The position numbers were made by a program, and so were the translations under genes. This document shows, one piece after another, positions 54,902 through 62,225 of a stretch of 64,000 nt of DNA (positions within the stretch are counted from its first letter, which is position 1; each line of letters opens with the position of its first letter). The notes under the pieces were generated by a model, which was not told the origin of the DNA, searched no databases, and was given only the letters and a program-made list of their open reading frames with translations. This DNA comes from Winogradskyella alexanderae (GTDB lineage Bacteria > Bacteroidota > Bacteroidia > Flavobacteriales > Flavobacteriaceae): the NCBI RefSeq assembly GCF_020166335.1, contig NZ_JAIUJR010000007.1:151255-215254 (forward strand). The letters are read 5' to 3'.

Positions 54902-55031
54902 CACAACGGTCTCGGCTACGAACAGTGTGGGATTTCAAGTCACTTGGCTATCAAAACACCACGTTGTTTGTTATATGCTTTCTTGTTCAAATTTACTAAA
55001 TTGCCCGCATTACATATATTTATTGTTGGCT
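54902..55031. repeat. Intergenic element between ATP-grasp and SdpI genes (130 bp)
   Basis: Ends are CACAACG (54902-54908) and GTTGGCT (55025-55031). The centre is less regular than in B or D. The only exact minus-strand TAnnTTTG box I saw in the array gaps lies inside it (54988-54995), 227 nt before the SdpI gene ATG. The gap 54762-54901 shows no gene. Confidence 0.5.
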
Positions 55032-55038
55032 GTAGTTT

Positions 55039-56208
55039 TTATTCTTTAACAATGATATATTTTCTCAAATCTGAACTGAGAATATCGTATAGTTCCTCTT
55101 TATTTTTTTTGTCAGTTTCTACAAAAACAAAACCAAATAGAGGATATTTATTAATATCTAAGGCTCTTATCAAAATAGGGGTTTCAAAATCATTAGCAAG
55201 TGCTTTATAATCAAACTTAGCAATATTAGCAGGCTTAATCCCTGAATTATTATCTAAAACGATAATGCTAAATATTTTGTTTTCTTTACCTTGATATAAG
55301 TCATCCCAATTTGGACAAGTGTTTTCAAAATAGTATTTATAGGAATTAAGTCCTATTGTAATTCCCGATAAATCGCCTGTTGTACACCAACCTCCAAAAC
55401 GAAGCGGGTTGATTTCAATAGGAGTTATTTTGCCATTTTTATCTATTCTTACTTCTGCATGAGCTGGAAAGTTCTTTAAATTAAGCGCGCCACCTATTGT
55501 ACTTAAAAACTGCTCCAATTCAGCTCTATGTTGATTGATAATTGCTTTAGAAGTAGAATAAACTCTATCACTTGTATCTGTTCCCGTAGAAAAGACGTGG
55601 TGTAAAATATTTAATATAACCACTTCACCTTTATCATTATGATAATAATCTATTGCGTATTCTTCACCTTGAATAAAATCCTCAATAATAAAGTGGGAAG
55701 TATCGAGCACATTTTTGGGGAAGATACTTTTAATATTTTGTGGCGTTATTTTCTCTTTTGCCTTAATCCAGTCGTTTTCATTTTTAATAATATAGACACC
55801 GACACTTAAAAACCCAATGGATGGTTTTATGACAAACGGAAATGACAATTCTTCGGTAGTAATATTCTGAATGTTTTCTAACTTAATTTTTTGGAATTTA
55901 AATTCAGGAAAGATGGCTTTAATCTGCTCTCTGAATTTCGCCTTGTCTTTAAGGGTATTAATTTGTTTTGATAATTCACTTTCCTCAAAGTGATTATCTA
56001 TCCAACTGAGAACATTTTCTGAATTGGAATATATCCGCTGAGAAGGGTTGCTTTTTATAGTTTCTATAGCCTCTTCTTCGCTAATCCAATTTAAAGAAGC
56101 TTCAGCTACTAATTCTTTAGCCTCTTTAGTTGCAACAACGTGAAAGTTATTTTCTTTTATCGTATCAATAAGAAAATCTGAAATATATGGCTTGTCAATT
56201 AGGTACAT
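55039..56208 (-). CDS. ATP-grasp domain protein
   Basis: The 389-residue protein has an ATP-grasp fold: LSFPFVIKPSIGFLSVGVYIIKN (phosphate-binding), FIIEDFIQGEEYAIDYYHN (adenine-side) and the metal-binding AEVRIDKNGKITPIEINPLRFGGWCTTGDL. The pre-ATP-grasp domain occupies about residues 1-100. Such enzymes ligate a carboxylate to an amine, with unknown substrate here; the sequence is most like the carbamoyl-phosphate-synthase-type amino acid ligases. It lies next to a carbon-nitrogen hydrolase with only a partial element between, so the two could belong together, e.g. one making and the other trimming an amide. Confidence 0.85.
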   Translation of the reverse strand: MYLIDKPYISDFLIDTIKENNFHVVATKEAKELVAEASLNWISEEEAIETIKSNPSQRIYSNSENVLSWIDNHFEESELSKQINTLKDKAKFREQIKAIFPEFKFQKIKLENIQNITTEELSFPFVIKPSIGFLSVGVYIIKNENDWIKAKEKITPQNIKSIFPKNVLDTSHFIIEDFIQGEEYAIDYYHNDKGEVVILNILHHVFSTGTDTSDRVYSTSKAIINQHRAELEQFLSTIGGALNLKNFPAHAEVRIDKNGKITPIEINPLRFGGWCTTGDLSGITIGLNSYKYYFENTCPNWDDLYQGKENKIFSIIVLDNNSGIKPANIAKFDYKALANDFETPILIRALDINKYPLFGFVFVETDKKNKEELYDILSSDLRKYIIVKE

Positions 56209-56238
56209 TTTAATCTATATATTTTTTTATCTAAATTA

Positions 56239-56273
56239 CCGCAACGGTTGGTATAAGAAAAGTAGGGCAGGTG
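56239..56273. repeat. Truncated intergenic element between ATP-grasp and C-N hydrolase genes
   Basis: The segment CCGCAACGGTTGGTATAAG begins like the 5' end of the array elements (..CAACGG), but is cut short by the end of the hydrolase gene at 56274. No hairpin or GTTG end is present. Confidence 0.4.
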
Positions 56274-57098
56274 CTAAGCAATGTTCTTTCGGTTTGGCGA
56301 CTTCGCAAATACCCCCAAGTCAATGGATTCAGAACCTTTCACGTTATTTTTTTTTGCATTGTTGGGGTTAGTGTTTTTTGCCCGAATGGTGGATTTAGTA
56401 ACCGTATCATAGATTATTATTCCCTCGCTTTGGCTATTTAGCTGACCAATTAATATTCCATTTTCGTCCCAAACCGATGTCTGTCCCGCTCCTTGAAAAT
56501 TATCGCAAAATCCGATACAGTTAGCCATTAAAACAGGCATTGAGTATTTGACCGCTATTTTTGGAAAATGTGTATACGCTTTTTCAATTCCACTTTGCGA
56601 TTTGGCTACACTCGCCAAATATAAATCTGCTCCCATTTCATTTACCTTTTCCCCATGTTCGGGTTGCAATGATTCATAACAAATCGCTGGGGCAATTTTC
56701 TTGTCCTTTATTTTAAAAATAATCTGCTCTGTCCCTTCGATGAAATATGGTTTCTCGTCCAAATGCAGTTTTTGTTTTGAATAAGTTTCTCTCGGTTGGT
56801 TCGGTTGAAAAAGGACCATACTTATTAAAATCCCAAATTCCGATTTCGTAGGCAATCCAACTCCAATTACAATTTCGTTTGTATTGCTAAATTCTTGAAA
56901 CACGTCCATTCTCAAATCATTTTGGTCGGTCGCCAATTCCTCAGCAAGTTCTGGTTCATATCCTGTTAGTGATAATTCGGGAAAAACAATTATGTCTGCT
57001 TTTGCTGAAACTGCATGCTCAATCCATCTCAAATGGTTTTCGATATTGGTTTTTATATTCCCTTTTTCTGATTTTGTTTGTGCAACGCAAATTCTCAT
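56274..57098 (-). CDS. Carbon-nitrogen hydrolase family protein
   Basis: The 274-residue nitrilase-superfamily amidase shows the Glu-Lys-Cys triad in ADIIVFPELSLTGYEPEL (Glu), ETYSKQKLHLDEKPYF (Lys) and KIAPAICYESLQPEH (Cys). It resembles N-carbamoyl-putrescine or omega-amidase-like members, but the substrate cannot be assigned. The last 25 residues (KNNVKGSESIDLGVFAKSPNRKNIA) are unlike the family and reach into the remnant element, so the C terminus may have been altered by rearrangement. Confidence 0.85.
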   Translation of the reverse strand: MRICVAQTKSEKGNIKTNIENHLRWIEHAVSAKADIIVFPELSLTGYEPELAEELATDQNDLRMDVFQEFSNTNEIVIGVGLPTKSEFGILISMVLFQPNQPRETYSKQKLHLDEKPYFIEGTEQIIFKIKDKKIAPAICYESLQPEHGEKVNEMGADLYLASVAKSQSGIEKAYTHFPKIAVKYSMPVLMANCIGFCDNFQGAGQTSVWDENGILIGQLNSQSEGIIIYDTVTKSTIRAKNTNPNNAKKNNVKGSESIDLGVFAKSPNRKNIA

Positions 57099-57122
57099 TG
57101 TATTCGATTTTGCAAAATTAAC

Positions 57123-57251
57123 GCCAACGGTTTGGATATGATTTCGGCGTGGATAAATCTGCAGGATTTGTCCAAAGTGAAATCAGCCAGAACTAAGTTG
57201 GTATTTTGTTTTAAAGTTAGGAAGTAGCGTTTAATTGTAGCCAATTTTGTA
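57123..57251. repeat. Intergenic element D, near-identical copy of B
   Basis: The element starts GCCAACGG (57123-57130). Positions 57137-57243 match 53339-53445 with two mismatches (a C/T in the hairpin loop side and one T/G at the following spacer). The central stem is GGATAAATCT-gca-GGATTTGTCC (57151-57173). The 3' end (TTTTGTA) is diverged. Confidence 0.75.
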
Positions 57252-57260
57252 GCCAGTTTA

Positions 57261-57593
57261 TTAAATCTCTATATATTCTGATTTTCCACCAGATAAATCT
57301 CCATTCAACCAATTCCAGTCAAATTCTAGTTTCAGTTTTCCATTTTGTGTTTCTGAAATCTTACCTTTTGATTCTCCAGCTTTCAATTCCCCTTCGATTG
57401 TTAGACATTGATACAAAAGTTCAATTTTTGAATCTTGTGTTTGTTTTCCAATTATAAGCCCCTCAATTATTGAACCTCCTTTATATTTTCCAGTAATCGT
57501 AGTTCCGCTCTGGGAATAGTGAAAAATCGTTTCATCTGATGATAATCCACTTTTATTTTCAGTAGTCATAAATTTTTTGTCATTTAGATTCAT
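57261..57593 (-). CDS. Small antiparallel-beta protein (N-acetylglutamate-synthase-annotated family)
   Basis: I place the start at 57593 (MNLNDKKFMTTENKSGLSSDETIFHYSQSG), giving 110 residues; upstream codons in frame back to 57785 would run through non-coding DNA. The protein is mostly beta strand (TITGKYKGGSIIEGLIIGKQ, IELLYQCLTIEGELKAGESKG, GKLKLEFDWNWLNGDLSGGKSEYIEI). It matches the short family often annotated n-acetylglutamate synthase in Firmicutes and Bacteroidota, but it lacks an acetyltransferase fold and that name is doubtful. Function unknown. Its 5' side is followed by about 150 bp without a gene before element E. Confidence 0.65.
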   Translation of the reverse strand: MNLNDKKFMTTENKSGLSSDETIFHYSQSGTTITGKYKGGSIIEGLIIGKQTQDSKIELLYQCLTIEGELKAGESKGKISETQNGKLKLEFDWNWLNGDLSGGKSEYIEI

Positions 57594-57743
57594 TAGAGTC
57601 CTTGTTTTTAATGTCTTGTCCTGAAATATGGCTAACGCAGGGCTATGTAAAGTCCTACAATTGGATTTATTTAGTTGCATACCGAAGGTACATATAAAAA
57701 ATAAATACAAGAAAGATGACTGGTTTACATATAAGTATTGATA

Positions 57744-57875
57744 TGTACATCGGTCTTGGGTGCGAGTAGTTGCGTGGTTTAGCACTTAACTTTGCAAGTA
57801 CACACCAAACTGAAAATCCGCAAGGATTTTAAGAAGTAGGAGAGAACAAGCAATTACTTATAGCCATTGTTGTAA
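57744..57875. repeat. Intergenic element E (132 bp)
   Basis: The 3' end is GTTGTAA (57869-57875), preceded by TATAGCCATT as in B and D. The centre has AAAATCC-gcaa-GGATTTT (57813-57830). The 5' end (TGTACAT, 57744) is less clear. The stretch 57594-57743 of this gap contains GGCTAACGCAGG and nothing I recognise. Confidence 0.55.
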
Positions 57876-57887
57876 GTTGCTTTAAAA

Positions 57888-58976
57888 TTAATAATATTCA
57901 ATTGTTCGTTCAATTAAATATTTTGGTTTGTTTTTTTTGTCAAAATGGATACATTTTATCCAATCTCCATTATCGTTATAATTATATTCGAGCCTGATAT
58001 TTCTAATAATTTTATTCTTTTTGCTATAGGTGTAGCTTTTTATATCTCCCTTCGAATCGTATACATAGGTGGTTTTTCGGTTTAGAGAAATCCAATTGTT
58101 AGTATATTCCGTTAATTCACCTTCATTGTTTTTTATGATTCGCTCTTTTCGAGTTAATTTGCCTTCATCAAAGTATTCTATATCATGGATCAACCCATCA
58201 TTTGAATATCTATGTTGTTCTGTGTTTGTCGATGTATAATTTTTCCCGAGGGAATTAATGCTATAGTTGATATTTGCTACCTTACTAATCCTATTTTCTT
58301 TATTGTATTGATATTTAATTGAATGTATTGTAGAGTCTGGTTTGTAAGGAAATGGATTTATAGTGGTTGTTAAATATTTTTCTTCGATTAATTTATTTTT
58401 CTGATTGTACAATCTGTAATAATTATTCAATTCTGGTTTTATATTTTTAATTTGGCTTCGTCCGGAAGAATCATTTTCTAATAAATAATAATTGTGGTAA
58501 AACTTGTCGATTAGAGATTCATTAGAATAATAATTTCCATCTAACACATAGTTTAAATTTGATCCGGTAGCTTTCATTTTTTCGGTTGTGATATTACCTT
58601 GGATATCATAGGAGTAATTAATGGTAATACTATCCTTTGATTTTGTGGGATTGGGATATAGAACCTTTTTAATTATTTGCTTTATAGAATTGTAGAACGT
58701 CGTATCTTTTTGGTTAGAGTTTTCTTTCTTTATTAAGCACCCATTTTCATTATAGTAAAGTGTTGTTAAAGGGTATTGTATTGGATAATAATTATAAGCC
58801 ATTGTGAGCTTACTTTTAATTAAATTATCTTTCTTTGTTTTTACCTTGAAGACTTTATAAGACAAACTTTTTATAGAATCGGATTTACTCACTTTAATGT
58901 TGAGTTGAGCTCGAGACTGCAGGCCTATAAACAAAAGTGAAATAACCAATAATAATTTAGAGATTTTCATTTCCAT
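57888..58976 (-). CDS. Exported YD-repeat-like beta protein
   Basis: The 362-residue protein has a signal peptide (MKISKLLLVISLLFIGLQSRAQ after MEM) and then at least eight YD/RHS-like units (YNENGCLIKKENS, YDIQGNITTEKM, YNKENRISKVANI, YSNDGLIHDIEYFDEGKLTRKE, YDSKGDIKSYTYS, YNDNGDWIKCIHFDKKNK). Such units form beta-spirals in cell-surface and toxin proteins, but here there is no cargo domain. A role in surface binding is only possible. It is a single-gene unit between elements E and F. Confidence 0.75.
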   Translation of the reverse strand: MEMKISKLLLVISLLFIGLQSRAQLNIKVSKSDSIKSLSYKVFKVKTKKDNLIKSKLTMAYNYYPIQYPLTTLYYNENGCLIKKENSNQKDTTFYNSIKQIIKKVLYPNPTKSKDSITINYSYDIQGNITTEKMKATGSNLNYVLDGNYYSNESLIDKFYHNYYLLENDSSGRSQIKNIKPELNNYYRLYNQKNKLIEEKYLTTTINPFPYKPDSTIHSIKYQYNKENRISKVANINYSINSLGKNYTSTNTEQHRYSNDGLIHDIEYFDEGKLTRKERIIKNNEGELTEYTNNWISLNRKTTYVYDSKGDIKSYTYSKKNKIIRNIRLEYNYNDNGDWIKCIHFDKKNKPKYLIERTIEYY

Positions 58977-58995
58977 ACTACTAAATTTAAAAAGC

Positions 58996-59063
58996 TCATT
59001 TAGTAAAAAGGCTTGAAAATCCGAGTTGGAATTTCAGCCCTAATGAACTATAGCCATTGTAGG
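58996..59063. repeat. Intergenic element F (shortened)
   Basis: A 30-nt hairpin GGCTTGAAAATCC / GGAATTTCAGCC at 59010-59039 and a TATAGCCATTGT end (59050-59061) mark a shortened member of the element family. The 5' end is missing. The whole gap to the next gene start is 97 bp. Confidence 0.45.
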
Positions 59064-59073
59064 CATTATTATT

Positions 59074-60432
59074 TTATTTATCAATATTGTCTATATCATT
59101 CATTAATCTTTGTGTACCTAATGCGGATTTAGCTTTTTGATACATTAATGAATTATTATCATTACCTAAGATTAGGTCGGTAGCTAAAAGTCCATAAGCC
59201 AATGAACCTTTTGCACCAACTCCAGACATTCCACCAATAAGCACAAAACTAGAATCAACTTCTTTGCTAGGATTTATTGCCTGACTGACATAGGGTATTT
59301 CAGATTCAGTTAGCGAATAAACACAAGAATAACCTCTATCATATTCCAAATCAGATAATTCTATAGATAAATCCAGTTTGTTTAAGTAATCTGATGTATT
59401 TTTTTTACTCCATAATATTTCTTGCGCAGTTAATTCCTTTTCCCAAACTTTATCTAAATCTTCAATTTCTGTCCGTAAAAAATGTCCGCCAACTTTAAAT
59501 ATGGGTCTTTGTTTTTTATCATATTTTTCAATCATGGAATAGAATATCTCCGAATTTAGATATGCAACTGGATAGGAGGAAACAAGCCTGTCTTTCTGGT
59601 CACTTGTCAACATATCGTACTTATCTGATTTAATTTTTAAAAATGAAAGAAATAAACGCTTTGGACTTATCAAGTCGCTAAAATAAGGTGCTACGTCTTT
59701 TACTAAAGTACCATTATAAGGTCCGGCAGCGGCTACTACCTTTTTACTCAATATTGTATTGATTGTCCCAGTTTTAGTATCTGTAATTTTGATTTCGTAA
59801 ACTCCATCCTCTTTTTTTAAACTGGTAACTTGTTGATTGTAGTTTACTCGATTTCCGGATTTTCTAATTCCCTGATGTAATTTTTGAATTAAAATTTTAG
59901 GATTAAGTGTTCCTGAGTATTGTTTAAATTCTCTGATAACTATAGTAGTATCTGGAATTTTCATTCCAAATTTTTCTTCTGCTTTTTCTTTGTTCGAGGC
60001 ATATTCGTATTTGTCTTTTTGACCATCTAACAATGTTTCGACTTCATTTAATTGAGATGTAGAATACATGTAGGTTACTGGTGTAGTTGTATAGATATCT
60101 TCCATACTATGAAGGGTTCTTGTTTCTCCTTCATTTAAATAATCAATTAAGTTATTCGTTTCTTTAACAGATGTTTGTTGCAAGTATGAAAAAATATCAT
60201 TTTTTGGTCCTAGACTTCTAGAAATTCTCGCTTCACCTAGACTAGAACCAAAGGTGTATATTGAGTCTTGTTGCTCAAGAAGTAAAACATTTTGTCCATA
60301 TTTAGAAAGCTCCCAGGCGGTAGAACTTCCCATAAGTCCTCCACCGATTACGACAATATCCTCTATCTTTTTAGATTTTTGACAGGATAATAAATTCAAT
60401 ACAATAACTGATATTAAGATTAGGTTTTTCAT
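59074..60432 (-). CDS. Lipoprotein FAD-dependent oxidoreductase (DAO / sarcosine-oxidase type)
   Basis: The 452-residue enzyme has a lipoprotein signal ending LLSC (Cys17), followed by the FAD Rossmann motif IVVIGGGLMGSSTAWELSKYGQNVLLLEQ (residues 26-54) and GEARISRSLG, as in monomeric sarcosine or N-methyltryptophan oxidase. The C-terminal DAO segment includes FVLIGGMSGVGAKGSLAYGLLATDLILG. A flavoenzyme of this kind is normally cytosolic; a lipobox in front of it suggests an anchored periplasmic or surface oxidase. Substrate unknown. It lies between elements F and G. Confidence 0.85.
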   Translation of the reverse strand: MKNLILISVIVLNLLSCQKSKKIEDIVVIGGGLMGSSTAWELSKYGQNVLLLEQQDSIYTFGSSLGEARISRSLGPKNDIFSYLQQTSVKETNNLIDYLNEGETRTLHSMEDIYTTTPVTYMYSTSQLNEVETLLDGQKDKYEYASNKEKAEEKFGMKIPDTTIVIREFKQYSGTLNPKILIQKLHQGIRKSGNRVNYNQQVTSLKKEDGVYEIKITDTKTGTINTILSKKVVAAAGPYNGTLVKDVAPYFSDLISPKRLFLSFLKIKSDKYDMLTSDQKDRLVSSYPVAYLNSEIFYSMIEKYDKKQRPIFKVGGHFLRTEIEDLDKVWEKELTAQEILWSKKNTSDYLNKLDLSIELSDLEYDRGYSCVYSLTESEIPYVSQAINPSKEVDSSFVLIGGMSGVGAKGSLAYGLLATDLILGNDNNSLMYQKAKSALGTQRLMNDIDNIDK

Positions 60433-60446
60433 TTTCTTCTAATAAT

Positions 60447-60573
60447 GCCAACGTTAATGTGTGTGATTTGTGCGGGATGATCCAAAGGATTGTTCACTTA
60501 ATTTACTTGTCTTTAAAGTTAGGAAAATTAAAATATGCTACGAATGGAGCATAAATTATACCTGCTGTTGTGC
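60447..60573. repeat. Intergenic element G (127 bp)
   Basis: Ends are GCCAACG (60447-60453) and GTTGTGC (60567-60573). A small GATCC-aaa-GGATT hairpin is at 60479-60491, and TTTAAAGTTAGGAA is shared with B and D. The 21 bp at 60566-60586 (TGTTGTGC then TTTCGTTATTTTC) are identical to 53447-53467 at the end of B. The DUF6090 stop codon lies in this shared stretch. Confidence 0.65.
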
Positions 60574-60578
60574 TTTCG

Positions 60579-61334
60579 TTATTTTCCGTTTAATTCAGAA
60601 TTAATGAGTTTTACTAGCTCCTCGCCAATTATTTTCAATTCTTTTAATTCCTTGTTTCTGGTATTTTCTATCTCACTTAAGAATAGCAGATCCATAGTTA
60701 GGGCCTCTGAGGCAATAAATTTTTCGTTTTTGACTTTACTCGGTGCAATCTTTAGCCCGGTAAACAATTCTATATATTCCCTGGTAACAATGATCTTCAG
60801 AAATTTATCTTGAACAGAAGTTCTGGTTAGTTCTTTAGAGCGCTCGCTGTTTTCATTCTGTTCTGCAGAACGATCGTAATAATTATTCAATTCAATTCTA
60901 ATGCGGTTGGGAATCAGACTCAGTTCTCCAGAACTGATCAGTGCATTGAGCCCAGTTATATTAGTTTTAAAAGGTATAAAAGAGGCTATTTTTCCCTTTG
61001 AAGCGATAAAGAAAATTGAATCGCGATAACGCATATCGCCTTCCATGCGGTAATAGAAATCTATGGTCTTAATAAGTTGCTGAATCTTGGTATTGTTGTG
61101 TGAGACAATGGAATCGATTAATTCTGCATCTACGGCCAGGTTGTTTTTGATCTCATTTATATAACCGCTTACCTTTTTATTGTTTTGTCTTTCATTGTTC
61201 AAGTTGTTTACCTGTAGCGCAATTAAAATACCTAGAACAACAAGCACAATTTCTCCTATTGCATAAATCAGATACTTATTGAACTTATTTTCAGAGAGTA
61301 GTTTCTGGCGAATTTTTCTAAAAAATTTTATCAT
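60579..61334 (-). CDS. DUF6090 family membrane protein (copy 3)
   Basis: The 251-residue protein begins MIKFFRKIRQKLLSENKFNKYLIYAIGEIVLVVLGILIALQVNNLNNERQ, with the usual basic head and membrane helix (about 25-44). The QINNWNE motif is changed to QVNNLNN. The C-terminal 200 residues are helical and unlike copies 1 and 2. It overlaps copy 4 by 4 bp (ATGA), so the two are translated together. Function unknown. Confidence 0.88.
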   Translation of the reverse strand: MIKFFRKIRQKLLSENKFNKYLIYAIGEIVLVVLGILIALQVNNLNNERQNNKKVSGYINEIKNNLAVDAELIDSIVSHNNTKIQQLIKTIDFYYRMEGDMRYRDSIFFIASKGKIASFIPFKTNITGLNALISSGELSLIPNRIRIELNNYYDRSAEQNENSERSKELTRTSVQDKFLKIIVTREYIELFTGLKIAPSKVKNEKFIASEALTMDLLFLSEIENTRNKELKELKIIGEELVKLINSELNGK

Positions 61335-62062
61335 TGATTTTCAATAGTGCCTATTAGTTTTTGGATGTCTTTTTTTGTTTCTATAAGGAGATTATTCTGA
61401 AAATCGATAACCGTATCCATAATCCATAATAAGGATAGCAGTTGTTGGTCCTTAGATAATTCTACATTTCTATTTGAAGGAATGTCTAAAGTTATTTTGT
61501 ACATGTTTTCGAAGTGCTCTTTAGTAGATATCACTGGAGCGGTATAGTCAACAAAATCGCGTGTAACCAGGCGCATACGTTCTTGGATTCCGCCCTTAAA
61601 ATCGAAATTGTAAAATTTAAGCAGAAGCTTCCTTAATTCATTATCACTTATTAATGTAATATTCTCAGCAGAAATAAGATTTTTAAAACCTAAGTCGTTT
61701 GGAAAAAAGTGTTCATACACACCAAGCTTAAAAACTTTATTTCTTACGATCATTACATCATTTTCTGAGGTGGAATTAGAGAAATTCTCCAAAACATTTA
61801 AAATAGCTTCTTTTTTAGTTTTGTTAAAAATTAAAGTAGAATCTATTGCAATAAGGTCTGTCTTTAAGTTTTCTTTTATTTCAATTAAGTACGTTTTTTC
61901 TTTTTTGGCATCTATTGTTTTAATGTTCCAATTGTTAATTTGTAAGGCAATCAAAATCCCAATAACTACAAGTATTATTTCGCCTATGGCATATTTTAAA
62001 TATTTTCCAGTTTTGTTTTCACTCATAACATTATAACGGATTTTACGAAAGAATTTTAACAT
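61331..62062 (-). CDS. DUF6090 family membrane protein (copy 4)
   Basis: The 243-residue protein begins MLKFFRKIRYNVMSENKTGKYLKYAIGEIILVVIGILIALQINNWNIK. It shares its first 45 residues with copy 2 almost exactly, while the C-terminal domain is distinct (FFPNDLGFKNLISAENITLISDNELRKLLLKFYNFD). It is first in a two-gene unit with copy 3. The pair is bounded by GCACAAC (62087-62093, upstream) and GTTGTGC (60567-60573, downstream), i.e. by inverted 7-mers. Confidence 0.9.
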   Translation of the reverse strand: MLKFFRKIRYNVMSENKTGKYLKYAIGEIILVVIGILIALQINNWNIKTIDAKKEKTYLIEIKENLKTDLIAIDSTLIFNKTKKEAILNVLENFSNSTSENDVMIVRNKVFKLGVYEHFFPNDLGFKNLISAENITLISDNELRKLLLKFYNFDFKGGIQERMRLVTRDFVDYTAPVISTKEHFENMYKITLDIPSNRNVELSKDQQLLSLLWIMDTVIDFQNNLLIETKKDIQKLIGTIENQ

Positions 62063-62086
62063 GGGTCAGCGGTTGGTTATTATGAA

Positions 62087-62217
62087 GCACAACATGTTCG
62101 TACATGGTTTGTGGTGTTTGAGAACCAAGTTAGCAAAAAGGTAGGAATGTGACATTGGGTTTCGATAGAAATCAGCGAACCATCTTTAAAAACCTTGAAT
62201 TATTCACATTGTTGTGA
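62087..62217. repeat. Intergenic element H (131 bp)
   Basis: Ends are GCACAAC (62087-62093) and GTTGTGA (62211-62217). The length equals that of element B. The centre has no clean AATCC-gca-GGATT stem, only a weak GGGTTTCGATAGAAATC hairpin. Confidence 0.5.
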
Positions 62218-62225
62218 GCAGTTAT

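Noticed and set aside
54988..54995. Promoter box TAAATTTG upstream of the SdpI gene
   Set aside because: An exact match, but 227 nt from the start and in AT-rich DNA where chance matches are expected; not called as a promoter.
57594..57785. 64-residue N-terminal extension of the small antiparallel-beta protein
   Set aside because: The extension has no family match and covers intergenic-type sequence; the ATG at 57593 gives the complete family domain.
52524..62217. CRISPR array
   Set aside because: The repeated elements are long, imperfect and separated by whole genes; there is no regular 25-40 bp repeat-spacer pattern in the window.
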